Origin: Lachnospiraceae bacterium
Lineage (GTDB): Bacteria > Bacillota > Clostridia > Lachnospirales > Lachnospiraceae
Direction: 5' to 3'
NCBI GenBank assembly: GCA_021202465.1
Contig: JAJQCZ010000002.1
Location: forward strand, 13,324 to 66,842
Length of the DNA stretch: 53,519 nt
The notes under the pieces are model-generated. The model was not told where the DNA came from. It was given only the letters and a program-made list of their open reading frames with translations, and searched no databases. The position numbers and the translations under genes were made by a program. This document shows positions 33,168-43,101 of this stretch, in pieces (within the stretch, counting starts at the first letter, position 1; each line of letters starts with the position of its first letter).

Positions 33168-34064
33168 TCAGTGCAGCACATCCAGGTACTTTCCATCCAA
33201 CACGTCCTTCAAATACTGGCCATACTGGTTTTTCTTTAATACCTCATATACCTCCAGAACATCATCCTTGCTGATCCACCCATTGAGATATGCTATCTCC
33301 TCAAGGCAACCCACTTTTCTATGTTGATGCTGCTCCACTGTCTTTACAAAATTAGTGGCATCAACAAGGGATTCGTGTGTACCTGTATCAAGCCAGGTAA
33401 AGCCTTGTCCAAGCAGTTCCACGTTTAAATTACCATTTTCAAGGTAAATACGGTTTAAATCCGTAATCTCCAGTTCCCCACGGGCGGACGGTTTCAGATT
33501 CTTCGCGTACTCCACAACCCTGTTGTCATAGAAATAAAGACCGGTCACACAGTAATTGCTCTTCGGATGTTCCGGCTTTTCTTCAATTGACACAGCCTTT
33601 CCGTCTCTATCAAACTCAACAATACCGAATCGTTCCGGATCATCCACGTAGTACCCGAACACTGTAGCACCCTTGCCATTCTCAGCGTTTTCAACAGCAG
33701 ATTTCAGCCTCTTCTTCAGTCCATGCCCCGCGAAAATATTGTCACCGAGAACCATCGCCACAGTATCGTCTCCGATAAAATCAGCGCCGATAATAAACGC
33801 CTGTGCCAGTCCATCCGGACTCGGCTGGACAGCGTATGTAAGATTCACGCCGAACTGGTGACCATCACCAAGCAGGTCTTCAAAACGCGGTGTATCAGCG
33901 GGTGTGGAGATGATGAGGATATCCCGTATGCCAGCGTTCATCAACACGGACATCGGATAGTAAATCATCGGTTTGTCGTACACAGGCAACAATTGTTTAG
34001 AAGTCACCTTTGTCAATGGATACAGTCGTGTGCCGGAACCCCCGGCTAAGATTATTCCTTTCAA
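33168..34064 (-). CDS. rfbA: Glucose-1-phosphate thymidylyltransferase
   Basis: 298 residues. The best start is TTG (34062-34064) giving [14 protein letters not shown], with GAGGAGGG about seven bases upstream; the ATG six codons earlier lies within that site. Contains the nucleotidyltransferase signature [26 protein letters not shown], and [11 protein letters not shown]. First enzyme of the dTDP-rhamnose pathway, usually feedback-inhibited by the product. Head of the rfbABDC block. Confidence 0.94.
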   Translation of the reverse strand: MKGIILAGGSGTRLYPLTKVTSKQLLPVYDKPMIYYPMSVLMNAGIRDILIISTPADTPRFEDLLGDGHQFGVNLTYAVQPSPDGLAQAFIIGADFIGDDTVAMVLGDNIFAGHGLKKRLKSAVENAENGKGATVFGYYVDDPERFGIVEFDRDGKAVSIEEKPEHPKSNYCVTGLYFYDNRVVEYAKNLKPSARGELEITDLNRIYLENGNLNVELLGQGFTWLDTGTHESLVDATNFVKTVEQHQHRKVGCLEEIAYLNGWISKDDVLEVYEVLKKNQYGQYLKDVLDGKYLDVLH

Positions 34065-34152
34065 TATTAAAACCCTCCTCATAACTTTTTCACGAATCTT
34101 TTTATATAGTCATCCAAAAATCAACGACAAAATAATAATCAACACCGCAATT

Positions 34153-35547
34153 TTATCTGAACTTCAAAACCTTTTTTACAGCGTTCAGCAATTGCATCTT
34201 TTCTTCTCTCATCAAAATCAAAAGCAAACTTATTGTACAAATAACATATAAAACCAATCCAAGGATTGCATTAAAATACATTCCAAAGGCATTAAACAGG
34301 AATATTTCTAAAACTAAACATGCACCTTCCCGGAAAGAAAAAACATATTCTCTAAAATCATGGATGGAAAACAATAGCCAAATAACAGCTGAAACCAATG
34401 TCCCATACGCAAATGCTTCTTTCACAAAATATATATTGACAAAAACAAAATTAATAACAGCTCCTATTATCAAAATGCTTACCAGCCGTAAGAAATATAA
34501 ATTTTGCTTTTTTACCGCTTTATAGAGATTAACATATACTCCTTTAATAACTGCATATATCATCTGTGTGGAGAATAAAATAAACAAAACATTAACAGCT
34601 CCAGTATAATTTTGCAGCCACACTTGAATAATGAATTTTGCAGGAAAAGCAGCAGCAACAATGACAGTTCCAAAAATCAGCACGCTTTTTCTAATCCGTA
34701 CAACATCATCATACTCTTTATGTGAACAAAAATAATTGTAAAGCGTTGTTGTAATTGGTGAAATGGCAACATTCAAAAAACCTTCTAAGCTGACTGTGAA
34801 AGAGTAATAAGCGAATTGCGCTGTGTCCATCATGACTTTCACAAACCAGCGATCCATGCTTGATAAAAGGATATTCGAGAAGTTTCCAACCATCAGCAGA
34901 AATCCCGACTTAATATCCTCAACAATTAACTTTACAGAAAATGATGTATGTCCGGAATACACTCCTCCTTTCATGAGCGAGTGAAAATTATATTCTAATA
35001 TAAACCAGATTACAGCATCCACTATAACGTAACCAACTAAATACAGAAAATACTCATCCGTTCCCAGCACAAACAGAAGAACCATATTAACGGCGAACGT
35101 GGCTATTGTCGTAATATTCAAAATTCGTCCGTACCTGTCGAACTCTCCTACTGCCTGATATAGGTTCTTAAAATAGCTGCTCATATTTGTTGACAATATC
35201 GTCAACGTAAATGCAATGATAATTTTATCCCGAAGCACAAAAGAGAAAGGTATAAGAATAATGCTCTCCAGAATCATCAATATTCGGAATGAAAAAATCC
35301 CCGTCTCCAATACGCTTTCATCAACTCTGTTTAATTGTTCTCCACCATACCGCAAATACATTCCATCGGCAGCGCCCAAGCCAAATATCCCGATATAGGT
35401 TGTATATAACTGAAAAGTCTTAATGGCAGAATATGAGTCAACAGACAAATATTTCGGTAGCAAAAAATTTGTCAGCAAGTTGAATACAAGATTCACAATG
35501 TTTGCTGAGAAAACTACCATTAATCCCTTTTTTAAGTTGCCCTCCAT
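34153..35547 (-). CDS. wzx: Polysaccharide repeat-unit flippase (Wzx-like)
   Basis: 464 residues with about 12 hydrophobic helices spread over the length, opening GLMVVFSANIVNLVFNLLTN, the usual MOP-family start. It would flip undecaprenyl-linked repeat units across the membrane. The ATG follows AAGGAAGG inside the end of the wzy-like gene (16-nt overlap), so translation is coupled. AT-rich. Confidence 0.88.
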   Translation of the reverse strand: MEGNLKKGLMVVFSANIVNLVFNLLTNFLLPKYLSVDSYSAIKTFQLYTTYIGIFGLGAADGMYLRYGGEQLNRVDESVLETGIFSFRILMILESIILIPFSFVLRDKIIIAFTLTILSTNMSSYFKNLYQAVGEFDRYGRILNITTIATFAVNMVLLFVLGTDEYFLYLVGYVIVDAVIWFILEYNFHSLMKGGVYSGHTSFSVKLIVEDIKSGFLLMVGNFSNILLSSMDRWFVKVMMDTAQFAYYSFTVSLEGFLNVAISPITTTLYNYFCSHKEYDDVVRIRKSVLIFGTVIVAAAFPAKFIIQVWLQNYTGAVNVLFILFSTQMIYAVIKGVYVNLYKAVKKQNLYFLRLVSILIIGAVINFVFVNIYFVKEAFAYGTLVSAVIWLLFSIHDFREYVFSFREGACLVLEIFLFNAFGMYFNAILGLVLYVICTISLLLILMREEKMQLLNAVKKVLKFR

Positions 35548-36809
35548 ATTCGTCCTTCCTTATTTCTGTCGTTACTGTCATCATATAATGGAGTTTGCTG
35601 AACAAACAAATTTGTTTTAAGCACTACTATTCCAACCAAAATTATCTGTATCCAAGTAGGCAAGAGCGAAAGATATTGATCTTGAAAAAACTGCATAATA
35701 AGCGGATAACTTAACATGGAAAACATATACGTTTGAAAAAGTTCTCCTCTATGCATTCCTTTATAACTTGTCCCATGGATACAGGAAACTATAAACTGTG
35801 CAAACAGTGCGTAAGCGACTCCAAAATCTCTTATATAAAAATCATAAAATGTATATACATTTGTACTTATCCCAGATACTGAAATAAACTCGTTCGTTAA
35901 TTTCAGAGCACTCGATGTGCCAAATAGTGCATCACCAACCGCCATAAAAAATCGAAATGTATTTTTCCCTCCATACATAAAAGCGTGTGATTTAAATGTT
36001 TTTCCAAAAGCTACGATACTGCCGGATAAATATACCTTTATTTCATCAAATAACACCGACTGTGCATCCGATGAATTCTCATACAAATACCAGTACTTTC
36101 CCGCTGAAATTACATAATATACAACCATAAATCCAAGGATTGATATGAATAAAATTAAAAATATTTTTTTATTTGACAAATTATGAGTACAAACAAAAAG
36201 AATCATCAGCGGCAGAGCAAAAGACAAGATGCCATTCCTTGTAGGCACCGAAGCAACAAATAAAACGGCTACGACAAATAAAATAATCACATATTTCCGT
36301 ATGTTTTTCCTGGTGTCTTTCTCAGCAGTCCAATAGATTGCAAGGATTACCAGTGAAAGGTCACCTATAATTTTTCGGAAATGTGAGAAATAAGTCGGTA
36401 AAGCCAGTGCATCTTCTGCTGAAGTCAAAATTGTATAAAAATCTCCAACAGACCCCCTTATATATATCAAATACTGATAAATCGAAGGCAGTGACGCTAC
36501 CGCTACAATAATAACTACCATCCTGATCATTGGGACATTTACACTATATTCATACCCTGATGGTTTTTCCCCCGTCCCAATTTGGGCTTTGAGTGAAAAA
36601 TCAAATCCAATCTGAAAAATCAGGGAACCGGCACAGATTATGACTATTGCTCCAAGATTCATTTCCGACTCGGCTTGAATAGTCATGGAGCCAATCAAGG
36701 CAGCAATCCACAGGAAATTATGCAGCACAGCTGGGCAGGATAAATCCCTGTATCTCATATAGGATGCTATCGTAACAAAAATCAGAAAAATAACAGATCC
36801 CCAAATCAT
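35532..36809 (-). CDS. wzy: Repeat-unit polymerase-like membrane protein (Wzy-like)
   Basis: 425 residues, 10-12 hydrophobic segments, and a large extracytoplasmic loop (about 225-310, with SAGKYWYLYENSSDAQS). This layout fits O-antigen/oligosaccharide repeat-unit polymerases. The ATG overlaps the upstream gene stop (ATGA). Sequence identity within this family is low, so the call rests on topology and position next to wzx. Confidence 0.75.
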   Translation of the reverse strand: MIWGSVIFLIFVTIASYMRYRDLSCPAVLHNFLWIAALIGSMTIQAESEMNLGAIVIICAGSLIFQIGFDFSLKAQIGTGEKPSGYEYSVNVPMIRMVVIIVAVASLPSIYQYLIYIRGSVGDFYTILTSAEDALALPTYFSHFRKIIGDLSLVILAIYWTAEKDTRKNIRKYVIILFVVAVLFVASVPTRNGILSFALPLMILFVCTHNLSNKKIFLILFISILGFMVVYYVISAGKYWYLYENSSDAQSVLFDEIKVYLSGSIVAFGKTFKSHAFMYGGKNTFRFFMAVGDALFGTSSALKLTNEFISVSGISTNVYTFYDFYIRDFGVAYALFAQFIVSCIHGTSYKGMHRGELFQTYMFSMLSYPLIMQFFQDQYLSLLPTWIQIILVGIVVLKTNLFVQQTPLYDDSNDRNKEGRIWRAT

Positions 36810-38029
36810 GCCGCACTAACCTCCCACAATAAAGGATGGTCGCACAACGCTTTTCTCTTTTGTTTAGAGATATAGGAACCGGATTTTTGTCTACGGAATA
36901 CGCATACAATTCTACATGCTATAACCCCCCCTATAACAGATATGATAGATTCTATTCCGTTGGCATCAAACAGCATACAGATAACCTCCAAAATTATTAT
37001 TTCAAACAACGCAATATCTTTATTTTTTTCATTGTAACATTTACTTACCTCAAGAAAATCCAAGACAAGCATTCCCCTGAATAATCTAAATGAAAGAACA
37101 TTGACAGCGTACATGGGAATCAATATAAACGAGCAATAATTCAGTAACATGATATCTTCATCAATACTTTTAGCTAAATAATCACTTTCATCAATATTAT
37201 TTTCACCGTTGTTGTTTCTCTGAATCGCAGTCTGAATCAAAAGCACAAAACAGACATGAAGAAATATTGAAATAACAAATCCTATGCCTGCTGACTCCAT
37301 GATTCCAAGATAGAATGTGTTTGTGTCACCAATAAGTGAATTCAAGAGGCCGGATAATACGTCAGTGCGCAGCAATATGATCAGAACAACATCCAGTCCC
37401 ATCAAAGAAAATGTCATGATGGTCTTATCCGAGATTCTCTTATAAAGTAAAAACAAAGCAAATATAATCAAGTAGATTATAGTTACATCATGAATCATCG
37501 AGGAAACAAGAATGGCAACCACTACACCTGCAGCCGCTTTTCTGGATTGATTTGACTTTAGATATAAATACATTGCAGAGACAGCTATGGCAGAGGCCAT
37601 CGTATATCTTAATGCAACAATATTCTGGAAAAAAGGAAATATTAGACAGAGCATCAAGAAGAGCGGTATGTTAAAATCACTCTTCTTCTCTCTTTTTAAA
37701 ATCAAAAAAATTGGTACTAAATAAATGCATCCAATAATCCCCCTGAATATCTGATAGTCATCGGTAAACTTCTTAACAAATTTGATAAAAGCGGTAAAGA
37801 GATAATCCACAGAAACAGACAGAGTATTAATATATTCAAACTTTGTTTCATAATTTACAGAATCAATTGCATTTACTGATGTATAAAAGATATATATGGA
37901 AAATATGGCAAATAGTAAAACGCTGATGTTTGTTAGGACACCATCTATGCAACAATTTCCAATTTTGAAACTGCACAGAGCAATAACTGTTATGAAGAAA
38001 AGCAGCCCAAAATATATGTAAAAATCCAT
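36806..38029 (-). CDS. EpsG-family membrane protein
   Basis: 407 residues with about 11 helices and the EpsG-type pattern: SVNAIDSVNYETKFEY after helix 2, FRGIIGCIYLVPIFL, and LRYTMASAIAVSAMYLYLK. EpsG-like proteins are thought to act in exopolysaccharide polymerisation, so the locus carries two polymerase candidates. Near the C-terminus the codons for IGGVIA contain a G7 tract (36925-36931). ATGA overlap with the next gene. Confidence 0.8.
   Translation of the reverse strand: MDFYIYFGLLFFITVIALCSFKIGNCCIDGVLTNISVLLFAIFSIYIFYTSVNAIDSVNYETKFEYINTLSVSVDYLFTAFIKFVKKFTDDYQIFRGIIGCIYLVPIFLILKREKKSDFNIPLFLMLCLIFPFFQNIVALRYTMASAIAVSAMYLYLKSNQSRKAAAGVVVAILVSSMIHDVTIIYLIIFALFLLYKRISDKTIMTFSLMGLDVVLIILLRTDVLSGLLNSLIGDTNTFYLGIMESAGIGFVISIFLHVCFVLLIQTAIQRNNNGENNIDESDYLAKSIDEDIMLLNYCSFILIPMYAVNVLSFRLFRGMLVLDFLEVSKCYNEKNKDIALFEIIILEVICMLFDANGIESIISVIGGVIACRIVCVFRRQKSGSYISKQKRKALCDHPLLWEVSAA
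36925..36931 (-). repeat. G7 tract in the EpsG-like gene
   Basis: Seven G on the coding strand, preceded by TTATA and followed by TTATAGC. The shortest of the six tracts, near the 3' end, so slippage would change only the tail. Confidence 0.7.
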
Positions 38030-38069
38030 ATTTCCTTACACCTTCTTTCCTATGTCGTTCTAACTCCAT

Positions 38070-38900
38070 CTACATCTTACAACCGTCTCTTATACCCTTA
38101 TACATAGACTTCAATTTGGATATTTTTTGATTCTCATATACCAATGTTTTCATCACATTCTTTGCTATACACGAGAACCTTCTTTTCTCACCATGTTTTT
38201 TATCAAGATAAATAGAATTCCGAACCATAAAATATTTCCGTAATGGCGAATGATTCGTAACATAAATTGTTCTCCCGAATACTTTCCTGCACTTCAAATT
38301 TCCTAACTCATGCATAAGTTCTATACCATAATCCTTAATAATGCGATATCCTTGGCGATTTGCCATCTGGCAAAAATCCCTGTCAACGCCATCTATAAAT
38401 AGTTTCTCATCAAATCCACCTAATTTCTTCCATACTGAAAGGTCAGTAAGCGATGCGCTCGTTATCACCCATTCAACCTGTTCCTTGCCCTGCTTCTTCT
38501 CGGCAAATGACTCATTATTCCTATAGACGATATTTGGTGCTGCGATTGCCACGTCTGATTCCATATCCCTCATCAAAACTGAAACCATGTTAGCAGGACA
38601 AACGGAGTCGTGGTCAAGGGTTATGATATACTGATATCCCTTGTCATAGCACCATTTACACAGCCTGTTTAATGCGGCAGCTATTCCTATGTTTGAGTCA
38701 TTCTTTAGCAGCACAATATTCTCTGAACAACCTGCAATCATTTCTTCTATGCTTGAAATGTTATCCGAACCATTATCAAACAAAACAACCTTGTCAACCT
38801 GTTCAATAATGTGTGCAATATTTTCCTGTAAACGAATTAATTCAGGATTATATAACACTATTCCTGCCGCGATATTTTTTTTGTACTCATCAGAACTCAT
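38070..38900 (-). CDS. GT2 glycosyltransferase (rhamnosyltransferase-like)
   Basis: About 276 residues; ATG 38898-38900 seven bases after AAGGTGAG. GT-A fold: GIVLYNPELIRLQENI, VVLFDNGSDN, NDSNIGIAAALNRLC, LDHDSVCP (DXD), and DGVDRDFCQMANRQGY. Strongly like rhamnosyltransferases of the RfbF/WbbL type, which agrees with the dTDP-rhamnose genes in the same operon. Linkage and acceptor unknown. Confidence 0.85.
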   Translation of the reverse strand: MSSDEYKKNIAAGIVLYNPELIRLQENIAHIIEQVDKVVLFDNGSDNISSIEEMIAGCSENIVLLKNDSNIGIAAALNRLCKWCYDKGYQYIITLDHDSVCPANMVSVLMRDMESDVAIAAPNIVYRNNESFAEKKQGKEQVEWVITSASLTDLSVWKKLGGFDEKLFIDGVDRDFCQMANRQGYRIIKDYGIELMHELGNLKCRKVFGRTIYVTNHSPLRKYFMVRNSIYLDKKHGEKRRFSCIAKNVMKTLVYENQKISKLKSMYKGIRDGCKM

Positions 38901-38933
38901 AAGATTACTCACCTTCTTCTATGTGGATTTAGG

Positions 38934-39987
38934 TCATCCATTCCTTGATCCAGAGATTACCTCATACACCGGATTGGCATATCTCTTCATAAAATAGCAA
39001 AATGTATGTATAAGGAGCAATACTGTTACCGCTGTCAGTAAATAGTTGGGTATTGCAAAATACGCACTTTTAGGAAATACGATATAAATCAATTTTGTGA
39101 CAATCGATGCCAGGTTTCCATGTATAACGTAAACCAGAAAAGAATCCTTCATAAACCCAATATTTTCAATTTTTTCTGTCATCAGATCCAAAAGTTTCCA
39201 CAATGAAATGCCAATAGCCGCAAGGAGCATAACATGTAGCACCGTTGGCAGTTGAATCCACTCCATCACTATGCTGTATTGGAAAACAATCCCAATAACG
39301 CATACCACAGTAGAAACGATAATATCCCGTCTCTTACTTTTCTTCATAAACTCTTGGAAGTAATATTTACCTATAAATGCACCTATCATATAATAAATTA
39401 TAGAAGTGCCATCGAAAAACATTGTTTCCGGCAAGGTGATTCCAAATTGTGAAAGAACCATTATAGCTACAATAGATAATATCGCAGTTGTCTTTCTGGA
39501 AATTAAAAGTTCAATAACCGGCGCGGCAAGCGCAAAAACAATAAGGTCAAAAATGTACCAAAGTGCTGGCAGCCCCTTATAATGGAATATACCTAACAGA
39601 ATATTCTGAGCCGAAATATCAAACACTTCTCTTCCAACAAAATAATTCGATATAAAGCTGTGAGAAATAACGATATTGAAAATCATCCACACAGTATCCC
39701 AAATCAAATATGGAATTAAAAGCGAAAAAAATCTGCTTTTAATTTTCTCAACATATGATTTGTTCGTATAATTTCTAAAAAACAAGGCTCCTGAAATCAT
39801 AAAAAATGTGGGGACAGCCGCTCGTACAATTGTTTCTTTGAACAGGGTAGAAAGTATTGTGTTAATTAATCCAATAGTACCCCCCCCCAGAATAATTAAC
39901 GAACGTCGATATATGTAGAAGCAAAATCATTACGCTCAAAATATATGTCACTATGGTTTTCTTTTTCCAGAATCTGTCCATTTCCAT
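38934..39987 (-). CDS. Membrane acyltransferase (acyltransferase-3 type), out of frame at a G9 tract
   Basis: The true start is probably ATG 39985-39987, nine bases after GGAG, giving MEMDRFWKKK and a first hydrophobic helix. The frame then enters nine G (39880-39888) and stops at TAA 39862-39864. With eight (or eleven) G, translation continues GLINTILSTLFKETIVRAAVP into the 288-residue remainder (38934-39800), which has about eight helices and the family-type VPTFFMISGALFF segment. It would O-acylate a polysaccharide sugar at the membrane. As sequenced the gene is OFF; only a shorter protein from internal ATG 39800, lacking the first helix and its catalytic region, could be made. Confidence 0.82.
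39880..39888 (-). repeat. G9 tract, frame-breaking, in the acyltransferase gene
   Basis: Nine G on the coding strand followed by TACTATTGG, about 100 nt after the start codon. G8 or G11 restores the frame. Confidence 0.88.
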
Positions 39988-40005
39988 ATCATTTTTCTCC
40001 AAAAT

Positions 40006-40947
40006 CTACTTACTCGCAGGTTTCAACACAGCTAAAATATTGGCCACCGAGATGCTTTTATTCAAAAATTTATTCCATGAAAAAAGTTCTTTCAGCAGTG
40101 GTGCGAGTTTACGTTTTTTCAGAGCATCTACTGAATTTTGCAGTATGCCTATTGCCTTATTCAATTCAGAATATGCGCCCTTATTCTCCTCATCTGCTAT
40201 ATTTTCCCAGTTATCGCATAAGAATTCAAAATAACCCAAACGCATTCTCCTTCCACGAACATACTTATCATAATCCTTAATTCTATCAAAGCGGTTCTGT
40301 TTGATTCCGGAAGTATTATTGCCATGAATCCTCCGTTTTACTAGCCTTCTGTCATACTGGTATAAACCACTCCTTGCGGCAGCAACCACGCAAAACGGCA
40401 CATCAAATGTCATGCCAGCAGATATTAGTGCATCTATGTATTGATCTATAAATGACTTTCTCAATACAAGAAGATGTCCCGCCCCCAGGCATTCCCTCAC
40501 TTCCTCTGAAAGTCCGATTCTCTTGACATCTGAGGATTCAGCATCGGTATATTGGATAAACTGATCATTTTCATCTATTCTGTTTTCTTTACTCATAAGA
40601 ACCAGAATTTCCTGTCGATCCTTTATGATATTAACCATTTCATCTATTTTAGATAATTCCCAGATGTCGTCCTGGTCGCAAAAAAACACAAAATCACCTG
40701 ATGCTTTTTTCATAGCTGAATAGAAATTCATGATTACGCCCAGATTACTGGTATTCTGGTAAACGCTCCACCCATTAAGGTCATTATTTTCTATAAAAGC
40801 AGATACTATCTGGTAGGTGTCATCATTCGATCTGTCATCTGCTATAATGACCTCATCAGGCTTATATGTCTGATCTCGAATGGACAACAGCTGTTTCTCT
40901 ATATACTTTTCTCCGTTATAGCACGTCATTACTACTGATACTTTCAT
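40006..40947 (-). CDS. GT2 glycosyltransferase
   Basis: 313 residues from ATG 40945-40947 (GGAG eight bases upstream). VVMTCYNGEKYIEKQL, VIIADDRSNDD, FFCDQDDIWELSK (DXD), and the C-terminal RRIHGNNTSG motif shared with the enzymes at 42119 and (in part) 43102. Like Streptococcus/Clostridium capsule GT2 enzymes with a C-terminal helix bundle. It has no G tract, where its paralogue at 42119 has one (ARSGLY here, VRGGYY there). Confidence 0.85.
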   Translation of the reverse strand: MKVSVVMTCYNGEKYIEKQLLSIRDQTYKPDEVIIADDRSNDDTYQIVSAFIENNDLNGWSVYQNTSNLGVIMNFYSAMKKASGDFVFFCDQDDIWELSKIDEMVNIIKDRQEILVLMSKENRIDENDQFIQYTDAESSDVKRIGLSEEVRECLGAGHLLVLRKSFIDQYIDALISAGMTFDVPFCVVAAARSGLYQYDRRLVKRRIHGNNTSGIKQNRFDRIKDYDKYVRGRRMRLGYFEFLCDNWENIADEENKGAYSELNKAIGILQNSVDALKKRKLAPLLKELFSWNKFLNKSISVANILAVLKPASK

Positions 40948-40952
40948 TTTTC

Positions 40953-42035
40953 TCACTCCAGGAATTTTTCTTTTTCTTTCTCGTATTTCTTTGTAATTGA
41001 TTTAGACGCAATTTTAGCCCCCACCGAATAATAGTTCAGTCGGCTGGCCAGCCACTTAAAGTCATGCTTACCAAATTTCATCTGAATTATTTTATGGTAC
41101 TGATCAAGCCGCATCTGCTGATAAGCATCTACATCTGAAATAGAGTCAATCACACCCGAAATACTTTCTACTTCTTCTGTAATATCAATAGCTCTAATCC
41201 CCTGTTCTCCAATGTAAAAGCCTTTATACGAATAATTGGTAATTCTTCCATCTATAATTTCTATTTCCAAAATATACGACCTTCGATTTTGCTCATTCAT
41301 TTCTACTCTGAATTTGTTATTGAGTGATGTCGTAGTATCAAAAATTGCATTTCCTAGGCTATACGCAACTACAGAGCCATTATCTGACTGTTGGATTCCC
41401 TGAATGGCATGTGGATGATGTCCATGAATTACAACTTGATTTTTGCTCATTATCTTCTTTGCTAATTCTATATGTTCATACGCCGGATAATTTGTATGTT
41501 CAAGCCCCCAATGTATCGAAAAAACAGATACATTACCTGACTGCTTATCTTTCTCTGCCTGTTTTATTGCACTCTCCAACGTCAATGTATTGATGCCTTT
41601 TTTTCCATCCTTGGCATAACCAACACCATGTGTGCTATAACAGCAATATCCGGATAAGTTTATTCTTTCCTCCCGATTCAAAAAAAGTGTCTTTCCGTTT
41701 ACTCCATACCAATCAATGCCCTCCCTCTCAAGCGCATTGATTGTATCCTCCAATCCTCTATCACCAAAGTCTAAAATGTGGTTATTTGCCAATGTGACAG
41801 CATTCACACCCAATTCCTTTAAAGTTGAAACGTTTTTAGTGTCGGTTCTTAAATGCATAGATTTACATACCATGGACGATGTTTTATTTGTCAATGGTGA
41901 TTCAAGATTACCAATAACATAGTCATACTCTCCTAACATATCCCGTAAATATGCAATTTTTTTCTCCACATCTGTATTGATGTTCTTATCAAATTGACCG
42001 ACAAGCGCAATGTCACCCAAGAATGCAATTCTCAT
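40953..42035 (-). CDS. CapA-like metallophosphatase-fold protein
   Basis: 360 residues from ATG 42033-42035, nine bases after AGGAGG. CapA (PGA_cap) family: IAFLGDIAL, NLESPLT, ANNHILDFG, and HGHHPHAIQG with metal-binding His residues, then YSLGNAIFD. No signal peptide is apparent, unlike the membrane-anchored Bacillus CapA, so it is cytoplasmic or peripheral. Members occur in poly-glutamate and polysaccharide clusters; the reaction here is not known. The stop overlaps the next gene region. Confidence 0.85.
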   Translation of the reverse strand: MRIAFLGDIALVGQFDKNINTDVEKKIAYLRDMLGEYDYVIGNLESPLTNKTSSMVCKSMHLRTDTKNVSTLKELGVNAVTLANNHILDFGDRGLEDTINALEREGIDWYGVNGKTLFLNREERINLSGYCCYSTHGVGYAKDGKKGINTLTLESAIKQAEKDKQSGNVSVFSIHWGLEHTNYPAYEHIELAKKIMSKNQVVIHGHHPHAIQGIQQSDNGSVVAYSLGNAIFDTTTSLNNKFRVEMNEQNRRSYILEIEIIDGRITNYSYKGFYIGEQGIRAIDITEEVESISGVIDSISDVDAYQQMRLDQYHKIIQMKFGKHDFKWLASRLNYYSVGAKIASKSITKKYEKEKEKFLE

Positions 42036-42118
42036 GCAAAAAATCCTCCTGATGCCTATTTTCAAAGCATCCGCACCGGAATTGCAATTCAAATTTGATT
42101 CAGGGCAGGAATCAATTG

Positions 42119-43072
42119 TTACTTGTGGCTTCGCTCATATATGACAGCCAAAAAATTTCTCACAGTCAACCTGCGATCCATCATTCTGTTCCCTGAAAAG
42201 ACAGATTTCAAAAGTCCAAGCGCATTATTCTCTCTCAATTCATTGAGTATGCGTTCTGTCTTTTCAATCGCTTTTCTCAGTATCCTGTTCTCACTTGCTG
42301 TAAGACAGGTTTCCCCATATATGTCCCTAATCGCTCTAAGCTCTCTTAATCTCAAATCCCTTGAATCAATCTGCTTTTTTAAACTGCTTATAGAACCCAG
42401 CAGACTTGTTTCTGGCGAGGATGCATTATTTCCATGAATTCTGTGATGTACTAATGTTTCATTTAAAGCATAGTACCCCCCCCTCACAGCTGCAACAGTT
42501 CCAACCGGAAGGTCATGTGATAATCCATATTCCAATGCCATAGTCCTTACCTCCTTCAGAAGTTCCTTTTTAAATGCAAGACATAATCCCGGACTTCTTC
42601 CATACTTCACTTTTTCACACAACGAAATCTTTTGTATTCTGGATTTTGTTTTTATCTTGTTCATGTTATAAGTTTGGTTCGTTGTCTGCTTTCCGTCGGC
42701 CCCTATAGTATCCATCAGGCAATATACCGCCAGAGCATTCTTTTCCTTTAAAGCATCTTCCATGTGTTCGATTTTTGTATCCGACCATATATCATCCTGA
42801 TCCGAGAAAAATATCAATTCACCCGTTGCATTTTCTGCTCCATCCAGAAAATTTCTGACAAAGCCTTTGTTTTCATTATTCTTTATGAGTCTCCATGTTG
42901 AAAGACCATATCTGTTTATATATTCCTGAACAACCTCAATTGTAGTGTCCTTAGAGCAGTCATCAGAAATAACCACTTCATCTGCTTTTCTGGTTTGCAG
43001 CCTTATCGAGTCCAGTTGTTCAGTTACATATTTTTCCCCATTATAGGTAGACATAACGACAGAAATTCTCAT
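42119..43072 (-). CDS. GT2 glycosyltransferase with in-frame G8 tract
   Basis: 317 residues. VVMSTYNGEKYVTEQL, VVISDDCSKD, FFSDQDDIWSD (DXD), and HHRIHGNNASS. A G8 tract (42476-42483) encodes RGG in VAAVRGGYY about residue 200. Gain or loss of one G would remove the last third, including the HRIHGNN motif. Currently in frame (ON). A paralogue of the enzymes at 40006 and 43102. Confidence 0.87.
   Translation of the reverse strand: MRISVVMSTYNGEKYVTEQLDSIRLQTRKADEVVISDDCSKDTTIEVVQEYINRYGLSTWRLIKNNENKGFVRNFLDGAENATGELIFFSDQDDIWSDTKIEHMEDALKEKNALAVYCLMDTIGADGKQTTNQTYNMNKIKTKSRIQKISLCEKVKYGRSPGLCLAFKKELLKEVRTMALEYGLSHDLPVGTVAAVRGGYYALNETLVHHRIHGNNASSPETSLLGSISSLKKQIDSRDLRLRELRAIRDIYGETCLTASENRILRKAIEKTERILNELRENNALGLLKSVFSGNRMMDRRLTVRNFLAVIYERSHK
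42476..42483 (-). repeat. G8 tract in GT2 gene
   Basis: Eight G on the coding strand followed by TACTATG; in frame (agg ggg ggg). Confidence 0.88.
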
Positions 43073-43101
43073 TTTGTAATTCTCCTCATGTGTATTGAGG
43101 A

